From: Paraeggerthella hongkongensis
GTDB lineage: Bacteria > Actinomycetota > Coriobacteriia > Coriobacteriales > Eggerthellaceae
Assembly: GCF_003726035.1 (NCBI RefSeq)
Contig: NZ_QICD01000015.1
Coordinates: 1-58,399, forward strand
DNA length: 58,399 nucleotides
Direction of reading: 5' to 3'
Position numbers and translations under genes: made by a program
Shown here: piece by piece, positions 8,646-21,449 of the stretch
Numbering within the stretch: position 1 is the stretch's first letter
How the letters are laid out: each line of letters opens with the position of its first letter
The notes under the pieces: generated by a model
Database searches by the model: none
The model's input: the letters and a program-made list of their open reading frames with translations, nothing else
Told to the model about the DNA's origin: nothing

Positions 8646-9500
8646 ATGCCCCTGCTGGAGATCGACGCGCTTGAAGACCCTCGGCTCGACGCATACGCGC
8701 GCCTGACCGAAGCGCAGCTGCGCAGCAAGCTCGAACCCGAGAAAGGCATATTCATCGCCGAATCGGGAAAGGTTATCGAGCGAGCGCTCGAAGCCGGCCT
8801 GGAACCTCTGTCGATGCTCATGGAGGCGAAATGGGTTCCCGCCTTGCAGCCCGTCATCGACCGCATCGCCCTCGACCACCCCGAGGCTCCCGTGTTCGTC
8901 GCGCCGCATGACGAACTGGCGAAGCTCACCGGCTTCGAGCTGACCCGCGGCGCGCTGGCCGCCTTTCGTCGTCCCAAGCCGCGCGGCGTTGCCGACGTAG
9001 TCGCCGACGCTCGACGCATCGCGGTCCTCGAAGACATTACGAACCACACCAATGTGGGGGCCATCTTCCGCTCCGCCGCAGCGCTGAACCTGGATGCGGT
9101 GCTGGTCACGCCCTCGTGCTACGATCCGCTGTACCGCCGCGCCGTGCGCGTTTCCATGGGAACCGTGTTCCAAGTACCTTGGACCCGCATCGGAGACGAT
9201 GATGCCGCCCGCGCAACGGGCCACAGCACCTGGGCGGAAGAGGGCGTCCCCCTGCTGCATAGCCTGGGGTTCAAAACGGCGGCCATGGCCCTTTCCGACG
9301 ATTCCGTGTCGCTTGACGACCCCGTTCTTGCCACCGAGGAAAAGCTGGCCATCGTGCTGGGAACGGAGGGCGACGGCCTTTCTCGCAGCACCATCGCACG
9401 CTGCGACTACACGGTGCGCATCCCCATGGCCCACGGCGTGGACTCCCTCAACGTAGCGGCCGCAAGCGCGGTGGCTTTCTGGGAATTGCGCGCTCGGTAG
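8646..9500 (+). CDS. SpoU/TrmH-family RNA 2'-O-methyltransferase
   Basis: The 284-residue protein shows the three SPOUT motifs: NHTNVGAIFRSAAA with the catalytic Arg, LGTEGDGLS, and IPMAHGVDSLNVAAASAV. These form the trefoil-knot SAM site. An N-terminal substrate-binding region (about 1-110) matches the 23S rRNA/tRNA 2'-O-methyltransferase layout. The exact modified nucleotide is unknown. The start at 8646 follows AAGGAAGAAGG and lies 14 bp after the hydrolase gene, so it ends this three-gene run. A longer reading frame starts inside the upstream gene and is not needed. Confidence 0.92.
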   Translation: MPLLEIDALEDPRLDAYARLTEAQLRSKLEPEKGIFIAESGKVIERALEAGLEPLSMLMEAKWVPALQPVIDRIALDHPEAPVFVAPHDELAKLTGFELTRGALAAFRRPKPRGVADVVADARRIAVLEDITNHTNVGAIFRSAAALNLDAVLVTPSCYDPLYRRAVRVSMGTVFQVPWTRIGDDDAARATGHSTWAEEGVPLLHSLGFKTAAMALSDDSVSLDDPVLATEEKLAIVLGTEGDGLSRSTIARCDYTVRIPMAHGVDSLNVAAASAVAFWELRAR

Positions 9501-9553
9501 AACCTGCAGCAGCCCTTCACGGCCGCGATTCGTCCGAAACATGCGGAACCTAT

Positions 9554-9570
9554 GAATTGCACAGCAATTC
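9554..9570. promoter_or_regulatory. operator-like palindrome upstream of the rhodanese promoter
   Basis: GAATTGC-ACA-GCAATTC is a perfect 7-bp dyad centred about 20 bp upstream of the -35 element at 9582. Its position suits an activator or repressor site. No cognate regulator is identified. Confidence 0.4.
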
Positions 9571-9581
9571 GCTATTATTTC

Positions 9582-9610
9582 TTGACGCCCTTATCTGTAC
9601 TTGTTAATGT
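9582..9610 (+). promoter_or_regulatory. near-consensus sigma-70 promoter for the rhodanese gene
   Basis: TTGACG and TAATGT are separated by exactly 17 bp and lie about 50 bp upstream of the rhodanese start. This is among the clearest housekeeping promoters in the window and implies substantial expression of the rhodanese and possibly the oxidoreductase after it. Confidence 0.7.
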
Positions 9611-9659
9611 TACAGTTATGCACCGACCGAGGCACCGCAACCAAGAGGGAGCGAGATCC

Positions 9660-10136
9660 ATGGACCACCGAACGAAGCGCTTCGGCCTGACACTCAGCCT
9701 TGTCGCCCTTGCGGCAACGGGCATCCTGGCGATGGCCGCCTGTTCAGCACCGCCGTCAACCGAAGAAGGGGCACGTATGACGAATGACGACACAACCGCT
9801 GCACCAACCACCTACCGAACCATAAGCTCGATCGAAGCCCAAGGCATCATAGAGCAAGGCGGCGTCACGGTGGTGGACGTGCGCACTCCGAAAGAATACG
9901 CCGAGAAGCACATTCCAGGCGCCATCAACATCCCCGTTGAAAGCATCGCCTCGTCCAAGCCCGCCGAACTAGCCAACCCTGACGAGGAGCTGTTGATCTA
10001 CTGCCGCTCGGGCGTGCGCAGCAAGCAAGCCGCCGAGAAGCTGATCGCCTTGGGCTACCGCAACGTCACGGACATGGGCGGCATCATCGATTGGCACGGC
10101 GAAACCGTAGCCGGATCCCAGCCGAACGGGAGCTAG
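9660..10136 (+). CDS. rhodanese-domain lipoprotein
   Basis: The 158-residue product opens with a signal peptide ending in a lipobox-like AMAACS, so it is probably anchored outside the membrane. One rhodanese domain follows (about 50-150) with DVRTPKEYAEKHIPGAINIP and the active loop YCRSGVRSK carrying the sulfur-accepting Cys. Such proteins transfer sulfane sulfur; extracytoplasmic single-domain versions are often of unknown role. The ATG at 9660 follows AGAGGGAG. An internal ATG (MTNDD) could give a cytosolic form but has a weaker context. A RclA-like reductase follows 154 bp later on the same strand. Confidence 0.85.
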   Translation: MDHRTKRFGLTLSLVALAATGILAMAACSAPPSTEEGARMTNDDTTAAPTTYRTISSIEAQGIIEQGGVTVVDVRTPKEYAEKHIPGAINIPVESIASSKPAELANPDEELLIYCRSGVRSKQAAEKLIALGYRNVTDMGGIIDWHGETVAGSQPNGS

Positions 10137-10290
10137 CGCCGACGCCTTTGCCTTGCGAGGCTCGTGCGCGTTCCGCACAAGCAGACACGTGGACGGGTAT
10201 GGGCAAACTGTTCCGCAAAACCGGCTGCTGGACGCGCACGAGTCCCGCAAGGCAAAGGCTCCGAAAACCCCACGAAGAAAAGGAACCGCC

Positions 10291-11670
10291 ATGAAGAAGT
10301 ACGACGCAGCCATCATAGGATTCGGCAAGGGAGGAAAAACGCTTGCCGGCGCCCTTGCCGCCGAAGGACAGAGCGTGGCGCTCATCGAACAATCCCCCGA
10401 ACGGTACGGAGGCACGTGCATCAACGTGGCCTGCATCCCCACAAAAGCGCTCGTCCATGCCGCCGAGCTCTCCGCAGCGCAGGGCGGGACGTTCGCCCAG
10501 CAAGCCGAGCGCTACGCAGCCGCGCACGCCGAAAAGAATCGCGTGGTCAGCATGCTGAGAGCGAAGAACTACGACAAGCTGGCCAACCTGCCGAACGTCG
10601 ACGTCATCGACGGGCGCGCTTCGTTTCTAGATGAAAACCGCATCGCGCTAGACCTTGTGGAAGGCCGGCGAGAAAGCGACCGCCGCATCATCGAAGCCGA
10701 CCGCATCTTCATCAACACCGGATCGCGCCCGTTCGTTCCGTCCATTCCCGGGATAGACGGCCCGCGGGTCCACACGAGCGAAACGCTGCTGGATCTGTCA
10801 ACGCTTCCGAAACGCCTCGTCATACTAGGCGGTGGGTACATCGGGCTCGAGTTCGCTTCTCTGTTCGCGAATTTCGGATCGCACGTCACCATCGTGCAGA
10901 ACGGCGAGACGTTCCTCCCCCGCGAAGACGCCGATATAGCCCATGCCGTGCTGGCCAGCTTGACTGCCCGCGGATTGCTCGTCATGAGCAAAACCGACGT
11001 GCTGCGCATAGAAGATGCCGCGAACGAGGCAACGGTGGTTGCAAATACGGAAAACGGAGAGCAGCACATCCCCGCCGACGCCGTGCTCGTCGCCACGGGC
11101 CGTCGGCCCAATATCGACGGGCTGAATCTTGAGGCGGCGCGAATCGAAACGAACGCGCGCGGCGGCATACAGGTGGACGAGCATCTGCGCACCACCGCTC
11201 CGAACGTCTGGGCCCTGGGCGACGTGACCGGCGGACCGCAATTCACGTACATCTCGCTCGATGACTTCCGCATCGTGCGCGACGACGCATGGGGATCGGG
11301 CGAGCGCACCACGAAGAACCGCGGCGCCATTCCGTACGCCGTGTTCCTCGATCCGCCCTTCGCGCGCGTCGGCATGACAGAACAGGAAGCGCGCGATGCC
11401 GGCTTCAACGTGAAGACGGCGCAAATCCCGGCAGCCGCCGTTCCGAAAGCGCAGGCCATCGGCAAAACAACCGGTCTGCTCAAAGCGATTGTCGACGCAA
11501 GCACCGATCGTCTGCTGGGAGTTCATCTTTTCATCGAAGAGTCCCACGAAATGATCAACATTGCAAAACTGGCCATCGATGCAGGGTTGCCCTACCAGGC
11601 GCTGCGCGATGCCGTGTACACGCATCCAACCATGACCGAAGCGTTCAACGACCTATTCTCAGGGCTCTAA
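10291..11670 (+). CDS. RclA-like pyridine nucleotide-disulfide oxidoreductase
   Basis: The 459-residue flavoprotein has an N-terminal FAD Rossmann motif (IIGFGKGGKTLAGAL), the redox-active disulfide in GGTCINVACIPTK, an NAD(P) motif (ILGGGYIGLEFAS), the second FAD segment (VWALGDVTGGPQF) and a C-terminal dimerisation domain ending YTHPTMTEAFNDLF. The cysteine motif and length match RclA, a Cu(II)/reactive-chlorine-responsive reductase, more than lipoamide dehydrogenase; mercuric reductase is less likely because no C-terminal Cys pair is present. It probably reduces small oxidants or metals in the cytosol. AAAAGGAA precedes the ATG. The upstream rhodanese may share its transcript. Confidence 0.85.
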   Translation: MKKYDAAIIGFGKGGKTLAGALAAEGQSVALIEQSPERYGGTCINVACIPTKALVHAAELSAAQGGTFAQQAERYAAAHAEKNRVVSMLRAKNYDKLANLPNVDVIDGRASFLDENRIALDLVEGRRESDRRIIEADRIFINTGSRPFVPSIPGIDGPRVHTSETLLDLSTLPKRLVILGGGYIGLEFASLFANFGSHVTIVQNGETFLPREDADIAHAVLASLTARGLLVMSKTDVLRIEDAANEATVVANTENGEQHIPADAVLVATGRRPNIDGLNLEAARIETNARGGIQVDEHLRTTAPNVWALGDVTGGPQFTYISLDDFRIVRDDAWGSGERTTKNRGAIPYAVFLDPPFARVGMTEQEARDAGFNVKTAQIPAAAVPKAQAIGKTTGLLKAIVDASTDRLLGVHLFIEESHEMINIAKLAIDAGLPYQALRDAVYTHPTMTEAFNDLFSGL

Positions 11671-11706
11671 GATCCGCTGCCCGCACCGCGAGGGGCGCGC
11701 ATACAG

Positions 11707-11737
11707 AACGTGCGGACGGTCGAACCGTCCGCACGTT
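11707..11737. terminator. bidirectional hairpin terminator
   Basis: A perfect 14-bp stem (AACGTGCGGACGGT with its complement) and a 3-base loop lie between the convergent oxidoreductase and universal stress protein genes. There is no T-run. Confidence 0.6.
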
Positions 11738-11761
11738 GGCGAATCCATATGAAAGATCCTG

Positions 11762-12193
11762 CTACTTCGCGACCAATACCGGAATCTTCGAGCCATGCAG
11801 AATCTTATGGCTCACGCTTCCCAGGTATTCCTTGAGCCCGCTCAAGCCCCTGTTTCCCACAACCACCAAATCATAATCGCGCTGATCGACCAGCTTCAGG
11901 ATCTCGGTAGCAGGGTTCGTACCCGTCAGCAGCAGCGAATCTATGCGCGCAGCCACGTCTTCGCGCACGTCCGCAACCGCCTCCGCAAGCAAGTCCTCTC
12001 CGTCAGAGATCATCATGTCGAGGATTTCCTTGAAGCTGGCCATCTGGCTTTCATCCAGCAGCGGGATGGGAACGACATACGCGATATCAATATGCACCGC
12101 GGGATTGACTTCGGCCAAGCTGACGGCCGTATCGAGCGCGCGACGACCGCCCTCGGATTCGTCAAACGCAACAAGCAGGTTGTTCACAGCCAT
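11762..12193 (-). CDS. universal stress protein (UspA family)
   Basis: The 143-residue single-domain protein begins NNLLVAFDESEGGRRAL and carries the ATP-binding signature GNRGLSGLKEYLGSVS near its end (G-x2-G-x9-G-S/T), so it belongs to the nucleotide-binding Usp branch. These are cytosolic dimers induced by starvation and oxidative stress; the molecular role is not defined. AAAGGGGG lies upstream of the ATG. The open frame extends 68 codons further upstream into a palindromic repeat and is not coding. It stands alone between the oxidoreductase and the repeat. Confidence 0.9.
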   Translation of the reverse strand: MAVNNLLVAFDESEGGRRALDTAVSLAEVNPAVHIDIAYVVPIPLLDESQMASFKEILDMMISDGEDLLAEAVADVREDVAARIDSLLLTGTNPATEILKLVDQRDYDLVVVGNRGLSGLKEYLGSVSHKILHGSKIPVLVAK

Positions 12194-12349
12194 GATCGGC
12201 CCCCTTTCGGTCGCGGCAAGCCTTGAGCCAGCCGCCTCTGCTTCCTCTTCAGTATAAGGCTTTTCCTGCCCCCTGACCACGTAAAACAAGTAACGTGAAC
12301 GTAGCGAAAGCAATCCACAGCAACAGAGGGGCGGGCGATGAGACAAAGG

Positions 12350-12430
12350 GATGAGACAAAGGGACGGGGTCAATGACTCATTTTGCGCGCTGCGCAAAAT
12401 GAGTCATTGACCCCGTCCCTTTGTCTCATC
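12350..12430. repeat. long palindromic repeat, copy 1 (REP-like)
   Basis: Perfect 39-bp arms starting GATGAGACAAAGGGACGGGG and meeting at a GCT loop. The same palindrome, with a different loop and one compensated base-pair change, recurs at 22717-22800. A 13-bp segment (GATGAGACAAAGG) is duplicated directly in front of this copy, starting at 12337. It lies downstream of clpB and upstream of the usp gene, so it is intergenic on both sides. No RAYT-type transposase is in the window. Confidence 0.9.
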
Positions 12431-12450
12431 CCGCTTCGGCGCCGCAACGG

Positions 12451-12479
12451 CGAAGGGCCCGGCATTGCCGGACCCTTCG
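12451..12479 (-). terminator. terminator-like hairpin after clpB
   Basis: CGAAGGGCCCGGC and GCCGGACCCTTCG form a 13-bp stem with one mismatch and a 3-base loop, 22 bp past the clpB stop. It is likely the end of the chaperone operon, though no strong T-run follows. Confidence 0.5.
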
Positions 12480-12500
12480 CTCGATCACGCAAGCAACACG

Positions 12501-15158
<2,658 letters not shown>

Positions 15159-15204
15159 ATACACGTTCCTCCTTCGCTTTCGTCTATGGCAAAAGCAGGT
15201 CTAG

Positions 15205-15597
15205 CTAGGGTAGCTGTCGAAACGAGGGCGGCAAGTCGGAAACGCGCACCAGAGCGCTGACGCTCTCGCGCGTTTCCAGCTCGTGCACGCGATCGGCCAA
15301 ACGGCGAACGCGTTTGTGCAGGTCGTCAAGTTCGTTGTCGCGCTCGTCAAGGCGCCCCTGCAAATCCAGGATGCGGATGACGCCTGCCAAATTGATGCCC
15401 TCGCCCGTCAGCTCGTTGATAAGTTCCAGGCGCTCGATGTCCGCTTGCGAGTACATGCGCGTATTGCCGCTCGTCCGCTGCGGAGACACGAGGCCCTTCT
15501 GCTCGTAGGCGCGCAGGGTCTGGGGATGCACGCCCGCCAGCTGCGCAGCCACGCTGATCATGTACAGCGGGCGGTTGCGGTCGGTGCGTTCGCTCAT
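15205..15597 (-). CDS. hspR: MerR-family heat-shock repressor HspR
   Basis: The 130-residue protein has a MerR-type winged helix ([20 protein letters not shown], then [20 protein letters not shown]) and a C-terminal coiled coil (about 75-115). In actinobacteria HspR binds inverted HAIR sites upstream of dnaK and, with DnaK as co-repressor, shuts the operon at normal temperature. Its start overlaps the dnaJ stop by ATGA, indicating translational coupling. The operon placement makes the assignment firm. The 46-bp space to clpB has no clear promoter. Confidence 0.94.
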   Translation of the reverse strand: MSERTDRNRPLYMISVAAQLAGVHPQTLRAYEQKGLVSPQRTSGNTRMYSQADIERLELINELTGEGINLAGVIRILDLQGRLDERDNELDDLHKRVRRLADRVHELETRESVSALVRVSDLPPSFRQLP

Positions 15598-16544
15598 TGC
15601 GCCCAGCTCCTCACGTCTTCCGTCGTCGCAGCCAGATAATCCTCCATAGCCTTCTTCTGGCCTTCGTTCATTTCCTTCGGGACCAGCACCTTAACGGCAA
15701 TTTTCAGGTCGCCCGAGCCCTCGCCCTTCACCTTGGGAGCGCCCTTGCCGCGCACGGTTAGAACGGTGTCGTCTTGCGTGCCAGCAGGAACTTTCACGCG
15801 CACCTTCGTGCCGTCGGGCGTGGGAACCACCACGCTCGCGCCCAGCGCCGCCTCGGCCACGCTTACCGGCACGTCCATGAGCACGTCGGCGCCCTTGCGG
15901 CTGTAGTAGGGATGTTCGTCGATCTTGGTAGTGATCAGCAAATCGCCCGATGCGCCGCCGTTTTCGCCCGGACCGCCCTTGCCCTTGAAGCGCAAGCGGC
16001 CGCCGTCAACAGCGCCGGCTGGAATTTTCACCGTCAAAGTTTCCGACTCGCCACGGCCCGGAACACGCACGGTCACGCGCTTCTCGGCACCTGAAAACGC
16101 CTCGTCGAACGTCACGTTCAACGTCACGTTCATATCCTGGCCCTTGCGCGGGCGCGGCTGGCGGGCGCCGCCGAAACCGGAGCCGTTGAAATCCCAATCG
16201 GAGCCGAAGGCCCCTTCTCCGTGGCGAATGCTCTCCAAAATGTCGGCCCAGCTGCCGAAACCGCCCGCGCCGCCGCCGAAGATATCCTCCACGTTCACCG
16301 CGCCGCCGCCCCAGCCTTGGGGAATGTGGTTTTCGTTCGCCGTGCCGTACTGATCGTACAGCTTGCGCTTCTTGTCGTCCGAAAGAACCTCGTACGCTTC
16401 GTTGATTTCCTTGAACTTCGCTTCGTCGCCGCCGGCGTCGGGATGGTGCGTGCGTGCCAGCTTGCGGAACGCCTTCTTTATCTCATCGGCCGTCGCCGTG
16501 CGTGGAACGCCCAGCGTCTTGTAATAGTCGGGAGTAGCCGACAT
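15594..16544 (-). CDS. dnaJ: DnaJ/CbpA-type co-chaperone
   Basis: The 316-residue protein has a J domain with the HPD tripeptide ([14 protein letters not shown]), a Gly/Phe-rich linker (about 75-125) and two C-terminal substrate-binding domains, but lacks the four CxxCxGxG zinc motifs of class I DnaJ. It is thus class II (CbpA-like). It stimulates DnaK ATPase and delivers clients. The ATG at 16544 has AAGGAAGG upstream; a GTG at 16553 is also open. A hairpin lies between grpE and this gene and may reduce readthrough. Confidence 0.95.
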   Translation of the reverse strand: MSATPDYYKTLGVPRTATADEIKKAFRKLARTHHPDAGGDEAKFKEINEAYEVLSDDKKRKLYDQYGTANENHIPQGWGGGAVNVEDIFGGGAGGFGSWADILESIRHGEGAFGSDWDFNGSGFGGARQPRPRKGQDMNVTLNVTFDEAFSGAEKRVTVRVPGRGESETLTVKIPAGAVDGGRLRFKGKGGPGENGGASGDLLITTKIDEHPYYSRKGADVLMDVPVSVAEAALGASVVVPTPDGTKVRVKVPAGTQDDTVLTVRGKGAPKVKGEGSGDLKIAVKVLVPKEMNEGQKKAMEDYLAATTEDVRSWAQ

Positions 16545-16624
16545 GCGCTCCACCTTCCTTTCAACTCAAGGAGGCCCACGACATCGCGCCGAAGCCTCGC
16601 TGTTACCTGTTCATCATTAAGCAA

Positions 16625-16654
16625 AAGCGGGCTACCGTATGGTGTCGCCCGCTT
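16625..16654 (-). terminator. partial terminator/attenuator between grpE and dnaJ
   Basis: AAGCGGGC and GCCCGCTT form an 8-bp stem 10 bp after the grpE stop; on the minus strand the stem ends in a short T-run. Readthrough must occur to express dnaJ-hspR-clpB, so it may set a high DnaK/GrpE to DnaJ ratio. Confidence 0.45.
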
Positions 16655-16663
16655 GCCGTTGCT

Positions 16664-17401
16664 TTACTTCTTTTCCGCGTCTTCCTGCGGCTTTTCGCGT
16701 TTTGGTCCGCCGGTGGTAACGGTCACCATTGCGGGTCTCAAGACCTTTGATCCCATCTTGTAACCCTTTTGGTACACTTCGCTCACCGTTTCGTCGGGCA
16801 CGCTCGCGTCATCGACCGTGGCAACCGCCTGGGCCTCCAACGCGTCGAACGCCTCGCCCGCCGGATCAATGACCTGCACGCCGTCTTTCGTCAACACGCC
16901 GACGAACTTCGCATGCACCGCTTTCACGCCGTCGAACAAGCCCGTTTCACCGTTCTTGGTCGCGTAGTCGATCGTGCGCTCGAAGTCGTCGATCACGGGG
17001 ATCAGCCCGGAAACGAGCTTCTCCGTGGCGCGCGCCTTTTCGGCTTCGCGCTGCTCGGTCGTGCGGCGACGATACGTGTCCCATTCGGCATGCAGGCGCA
17101 TGAACTTGTCCTGCCATTCGCGCGCTTCGGCTTGCGCCTGGGCGACCAGCTCGTCGCTGGTCGGCTGGGATTGCGCAGCAGCCTCGGCGGCTTCGGGGGC
17201 GCCGCCCTCGGCCGATCCTTGCGGATCGACCGGGACAGCATCGGCCACGGCGTCGGAAGAAGAGGGGGCGCCGTCGCCCGCGTTGGCATCGCATCCCTGC
17301 TGCTGAGACCCCTCGGCAGCAGCGCGGACGTCTTCGATGGGGATCTGCTTGCCTTCGCCTTGCGCCGCGCGCGCCGGCGAGGGTGTGCTCGGCTGGGACA
17401 T
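16664..17401 (-). CDS. grpE: nucleotide exchange factor GrpE
   Basis: The 245-residue protein has a long disordered Ala/Gln/acidic-rich head (1-80), the dimeric helical stalk (about 82-150, EWQDKFMRLHAEWDTYRRR) and the beta-wing domain that contacts the DnaK ATPase lobe (about 170-230, ending VLRPAMVTVTTGGP). It releases ADP from DnaK. Its ribosome site, GGAAGGGAAG, overlaps the end of dnaK, and only 5 bp separate the genes, so they are tightly coupled. The head is longer than in E. coli, as is common in actinobacteria. Confidence 0.96.
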   Translation of the reverse strand: MSQPSTPSPARAAQGEGKQIPIEDVRAAAEGSQQQGCDANAGDGAPSSSDAVADAVPVDPQGSAEGGAPEAAEAAAQSQPTSDELVAQAQAEAREWQDKFMRLHAEWDTYRRRTTEQREAEKARATEKLVSGLIPVIDDFERTIDYATKNGETGLFDGVKAVHAKFVGVLTKDGVQVIDPAGEAFDALEAQAVATVDDASVPDETVSEVYQKGYKMGSKVLRPAMVTVTTGGPKREKPQEDAEKK

Positions 17402-17406
17402 GGCGA

Positions 17407-19317
<1,911 letters not shown>

Positions 19318-19469
19318 TATCATGCTTCCTCTCTGTTGGAGTTTGTAACCAATGTTCAGTTGCCAGAAACGTTGTATGCATATAAAGGACGCGCCCTCGA
19401 GCGCGTTCTCGTCCGCGAATGCCAAGCAAAGATGCTAGATCCAAGCTCAATCCGCTTTCGATGTTTTGG

Positions 19470-19498
19470 AATATATAATCTAAGTCTTTGGTTGTCAA
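19470..19498 (-). promoter_or_regulatory. dnaK operon promoter with possible HAIR-like site
   Basis: On the minus strand a perfect -35 (TTGACA) and a -10 (TATATT) are 17 bp apart, upstream of dnaK. The -35 lies in CTTGACA-N7-ACTTAGA (19479-19499), a weak match to the HspR HAIR form CTTGAGT-N7-ACTCAAG. The promoter is convincing; the HspR site is only suggestive. Confidence 0.7.
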
Positions 19499-19684
19499 GT
19501 TAGTTACCAATTTGTCACACAAGTTATTTCAACACGCCAACTATAGACACCGCAGCAACTCCTTCAGGGGCAATTCGGCACTTGTTACGCAGCATGCACG
19601 CACCCGTTGCAAAGCCGACGCTTCCGACAAGCTCATAAGACCGCGGACCAACGGTAGCATCGGCACGGTCCGCGCAAGAATGAA

Positions 19685-19844
19685 AAACTGGGCGCGAAGC
19701 GGGACCTGTGACAATCCCAAGCACAAACGAAGCCGCTTTTCGCCTGCGCTTTAAAACGCGACCAGGCCTTTTGCCGGCAACTCTTTCGGAAGCGCAACTC
19801 CAACACGCGAATCTTTGTCACAGGTCCCGGTTCGCGCCCAGTTT
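19685..19844. mobile_element. 160-bp terminal-inverted-repeat element (MITE-like), family B copy 1
   Basis: Two 30-bp arms (19685-19714, beginning AAACTGGGCGCGAA, and 19815-19844) are complementary except at one position and enclose about 100 bp with no credible gene. A diverged copy of the same length lies at 42474-42634. The element occupies the dnaK-ferredoxin spacer (19318-20019). Similar direct segments (ACCAACGG[T/C]AGCATCGG) flank it on both sides at about 19647 and 19860. No transposase is present, so it would be non-autonomous. Confidence 0.7.
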
Positions 19845-19948
19845 CCAGGAGCCGCTCCGAACCAACGGCAGCATCGGAGGCGAAAAAGCCATGGCAACCG
19901 GATGGTGGCCCGCCGATTGAAAGCGTTGCACGTCTAACGCCGAATGCA

Positions 19949-19985
19949 AAAAGCTCCCGCCTCCTGCGAAGGAGACGGGAGCTTC
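19949..19985 (-). terminator. ferredoxin gene terminator
   Basis: GCTCCCGCCTCCT and AGGAGACGGGAGC (one mismatch, 4-base loop) are followed on the minus strand by a run of T, 35 bp past the ferredoxin stop. A classic intrinsic terminator. Confidence 0.75.
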
Positions 19986-20019
19986 AAATCCGCTCAAGCG
20001 AGCAGTCCGAGTGAGGAAG

Positions 20020-20208
20020 TTACTCTTCGACAACCTCGGGAATGGCGCCCATGGGGCACTCTTCAACGCAATCGCCACATGCGATGCAGGCGTCCTCGTT
20101 CACAACCTCAGCGACGCCGCCAACGACTTCGAGCACTTCCTGCGGGCACGCATCGACGCAGATGCCGCAGCCGATGCACTCATCGGCTTCGATAACCGGG
20201 TGAGCCAT
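20020..20208 (-). CDS. 2[4Fe-4S] ferredoxin
   Basis: The 62-residue protein has two cluster motifs, CIGCGICVDACP and CIACGDCVEECP, spaced as in clostridial-type ferredoxins, and a very acidic tail. It is a low-potential cytosolic electron carrier for anaerobic redox enzymes such as pyruvate-ferredoxin oxidoreductase or hydrogenases. AAGGAG precedes the ATG. It stands alone, with its own promoter and terminator, and codon use fits high expression. Confidence 0.97.
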   Translation of the reverse strand: MAHPVIEADECIGCGICVDACPQEVLEVVGGVAEVVNEDACIACGDCVEECPMGAIPEVVEE

Positions 20209-20281
20209 GATAACACTCCTTCTCGTCTTTAAAGCAACCCAGCGCCAAGGCCGGAGGGCTTCCCCAAAACTTCATGCCCGC

Positions 20282-20309
20282 AAGATACCATTATTCCCGC
20301 CGATTGCAA
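20282..20309 (-). promoter_or_regulatory. candidate ferredoxin promoter
   Basis: Minus-strand TTGCAA and TATCTT are 16 bp apart and about 75 bp upstream of the ferredoxin start. The match is moderate. Confidence 0.4.
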
Positions 20310-20418
20310 GAAAAAATGGTGAAATTCTCAGGGTGCGGCGCGAAAAGTGCCGTCGATTTACCATCGACAACCGCACAGCGCTTTCAAGCCCCGCTTCAAC
20401 AAGAACGGCTTCGAATAT

Positions 20419-21441
20419 CTAGCAAATTCTGGGCAATTGTTCTCCCACCAACATGTCGAGGATGCGCGTGCCGCCGAAAGCCGTGCGCAAGAACACCTTG
20501 GAGCCGCGCTCCGGCTGCGCAGCGGCAACCTCTCCGATAATGGCAGCGTCGGCACCGTAGCGGTTCGCATGCATGGCAGCCAAGGCGGCTTCGGCCTGAT
20601 CGGCAGCTACCACGCACACCATTTTGCCCTCGTTCGCCACCTGAAGCACGTCGTAGCCCAACATGTCGCATGCACCCTGTACGGCAGGCTTTACGGGAAC
20701 GGCATCCTCTTCGATGGTGATGTCGGTTCCCGACTGCGCCGCAAGCTCGTTCAGCGTAGACGCCAAACCGCCGCGCGTAGGGTCGCGAAAGCAGCGCGTG
20801 GAGGGGGCCGCCGCAAGCACATCGGCGATCAAATGGTTGAGAGGCGCGGCGTCGCTTTCCAGGTCAGCCGAGAACGAAAGAGACTCGCGACAACTCATGA
20901 TGGTGATGCCGTGATCGCCCAAGGTTCCCGTGACCAGCACCTTATCGCCGGGCTGACACCGCGACCCGCCCAGGTCAATGCCTTCGGGCAGCGTGCCCAC
21001 GCCCGAGGTGTTGATGTACACCCCATCGCCATGCCCACGGTTGACCACCTTCGTGTCGCCGGTGACCAGCGCAATGCCCGCTTCGCGAGCGCATTCGGCC
21101 ATCGATGCGCAAATGCGCTTCAAATCCTCGATGGGAAATCCCTCTTCCAGCACGAATCCACAGCTCAGATAGCGCGGCGTCGCGCCACTTGTAGCCACAT
21201 CGTTCACCGTGCCGCACACGGCCAAACGACCGATATCACCACCGGGGAAAAAATGCGGAGTAACCACGAAGCTGTCGGTCGAAAACGCCAAGCGCTCGCC
21301 TGGAGCGGGGGCTGGCAGCACCGCTGCATCGTCACCGCGCAACAGCTCGTCCCCGGCGTACGCCGCGAAGAAAACTTCGTCTATGATGCGCTTCATCATG
21401 GTACCGCCACTGCCGTGACCCAACATGACCGTCGTGTCCAT
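20419..21441 (-). CDS. hypE: hydrogenase maturation carbamoyl dehydratase HypE
   Basis: The 340-residue protein is a PurM/AIR-synthetase-fold enzyme with GHGSGGTMMKRIIDEVF at the N-terminus, STDSFVVTPHFFPGGDIGRL in the ATP-binding half, and the conserved PRIC C-terminus whose cysteine receives carbamoyl from HypF and is dehydrated to thiocyanate for the NiFe cyanide ligands. It starts 8 bp after nikR, and its AGGGAG site overlaps the nikR stop region, so they are co-transcribed. No other hyp genes are present in the window, so the rest of the maturation set must lie elsewhere. Confidence 0.96.
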   Translation of the reverse strand: MDTTVMLGHGSGGTMMKRIIDEVFFAAYAGDELLRGDDAAVLPAPAPGERLAFSTDSFVVTPHFFPGGDIGRLAVCGTVNDVATSGATPRYLSCGFVLEEGFPIEDLKRICASMAECAREAGIALVTGDTKVVNRGHGDGVYINTSGVGTLPEGIDLGGSRCQPGDKVLVTGTLGDHGITIMSCRESLSFSADLESDAAPLNHLIADVLAAAPSTRCFRDPTRGGLASTLNELAAQSGTDITIEEDAVPVKPAVQGACDMLGYDVLQVANEGKMVCVVAADQAEAALAAMHANRYGADAAIIGEVAAAQPERGSKVFLRTAFGGTRILDMLVGEQLPRIC

Positions 21442-21449
21442 AATGCTCC

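Noticed and set aside
12350-12430. CRISPR-like repeat
   Set aside because: There is only one palindrome here and one 10 kb away, with no spacers, no regular array and no cas genes.
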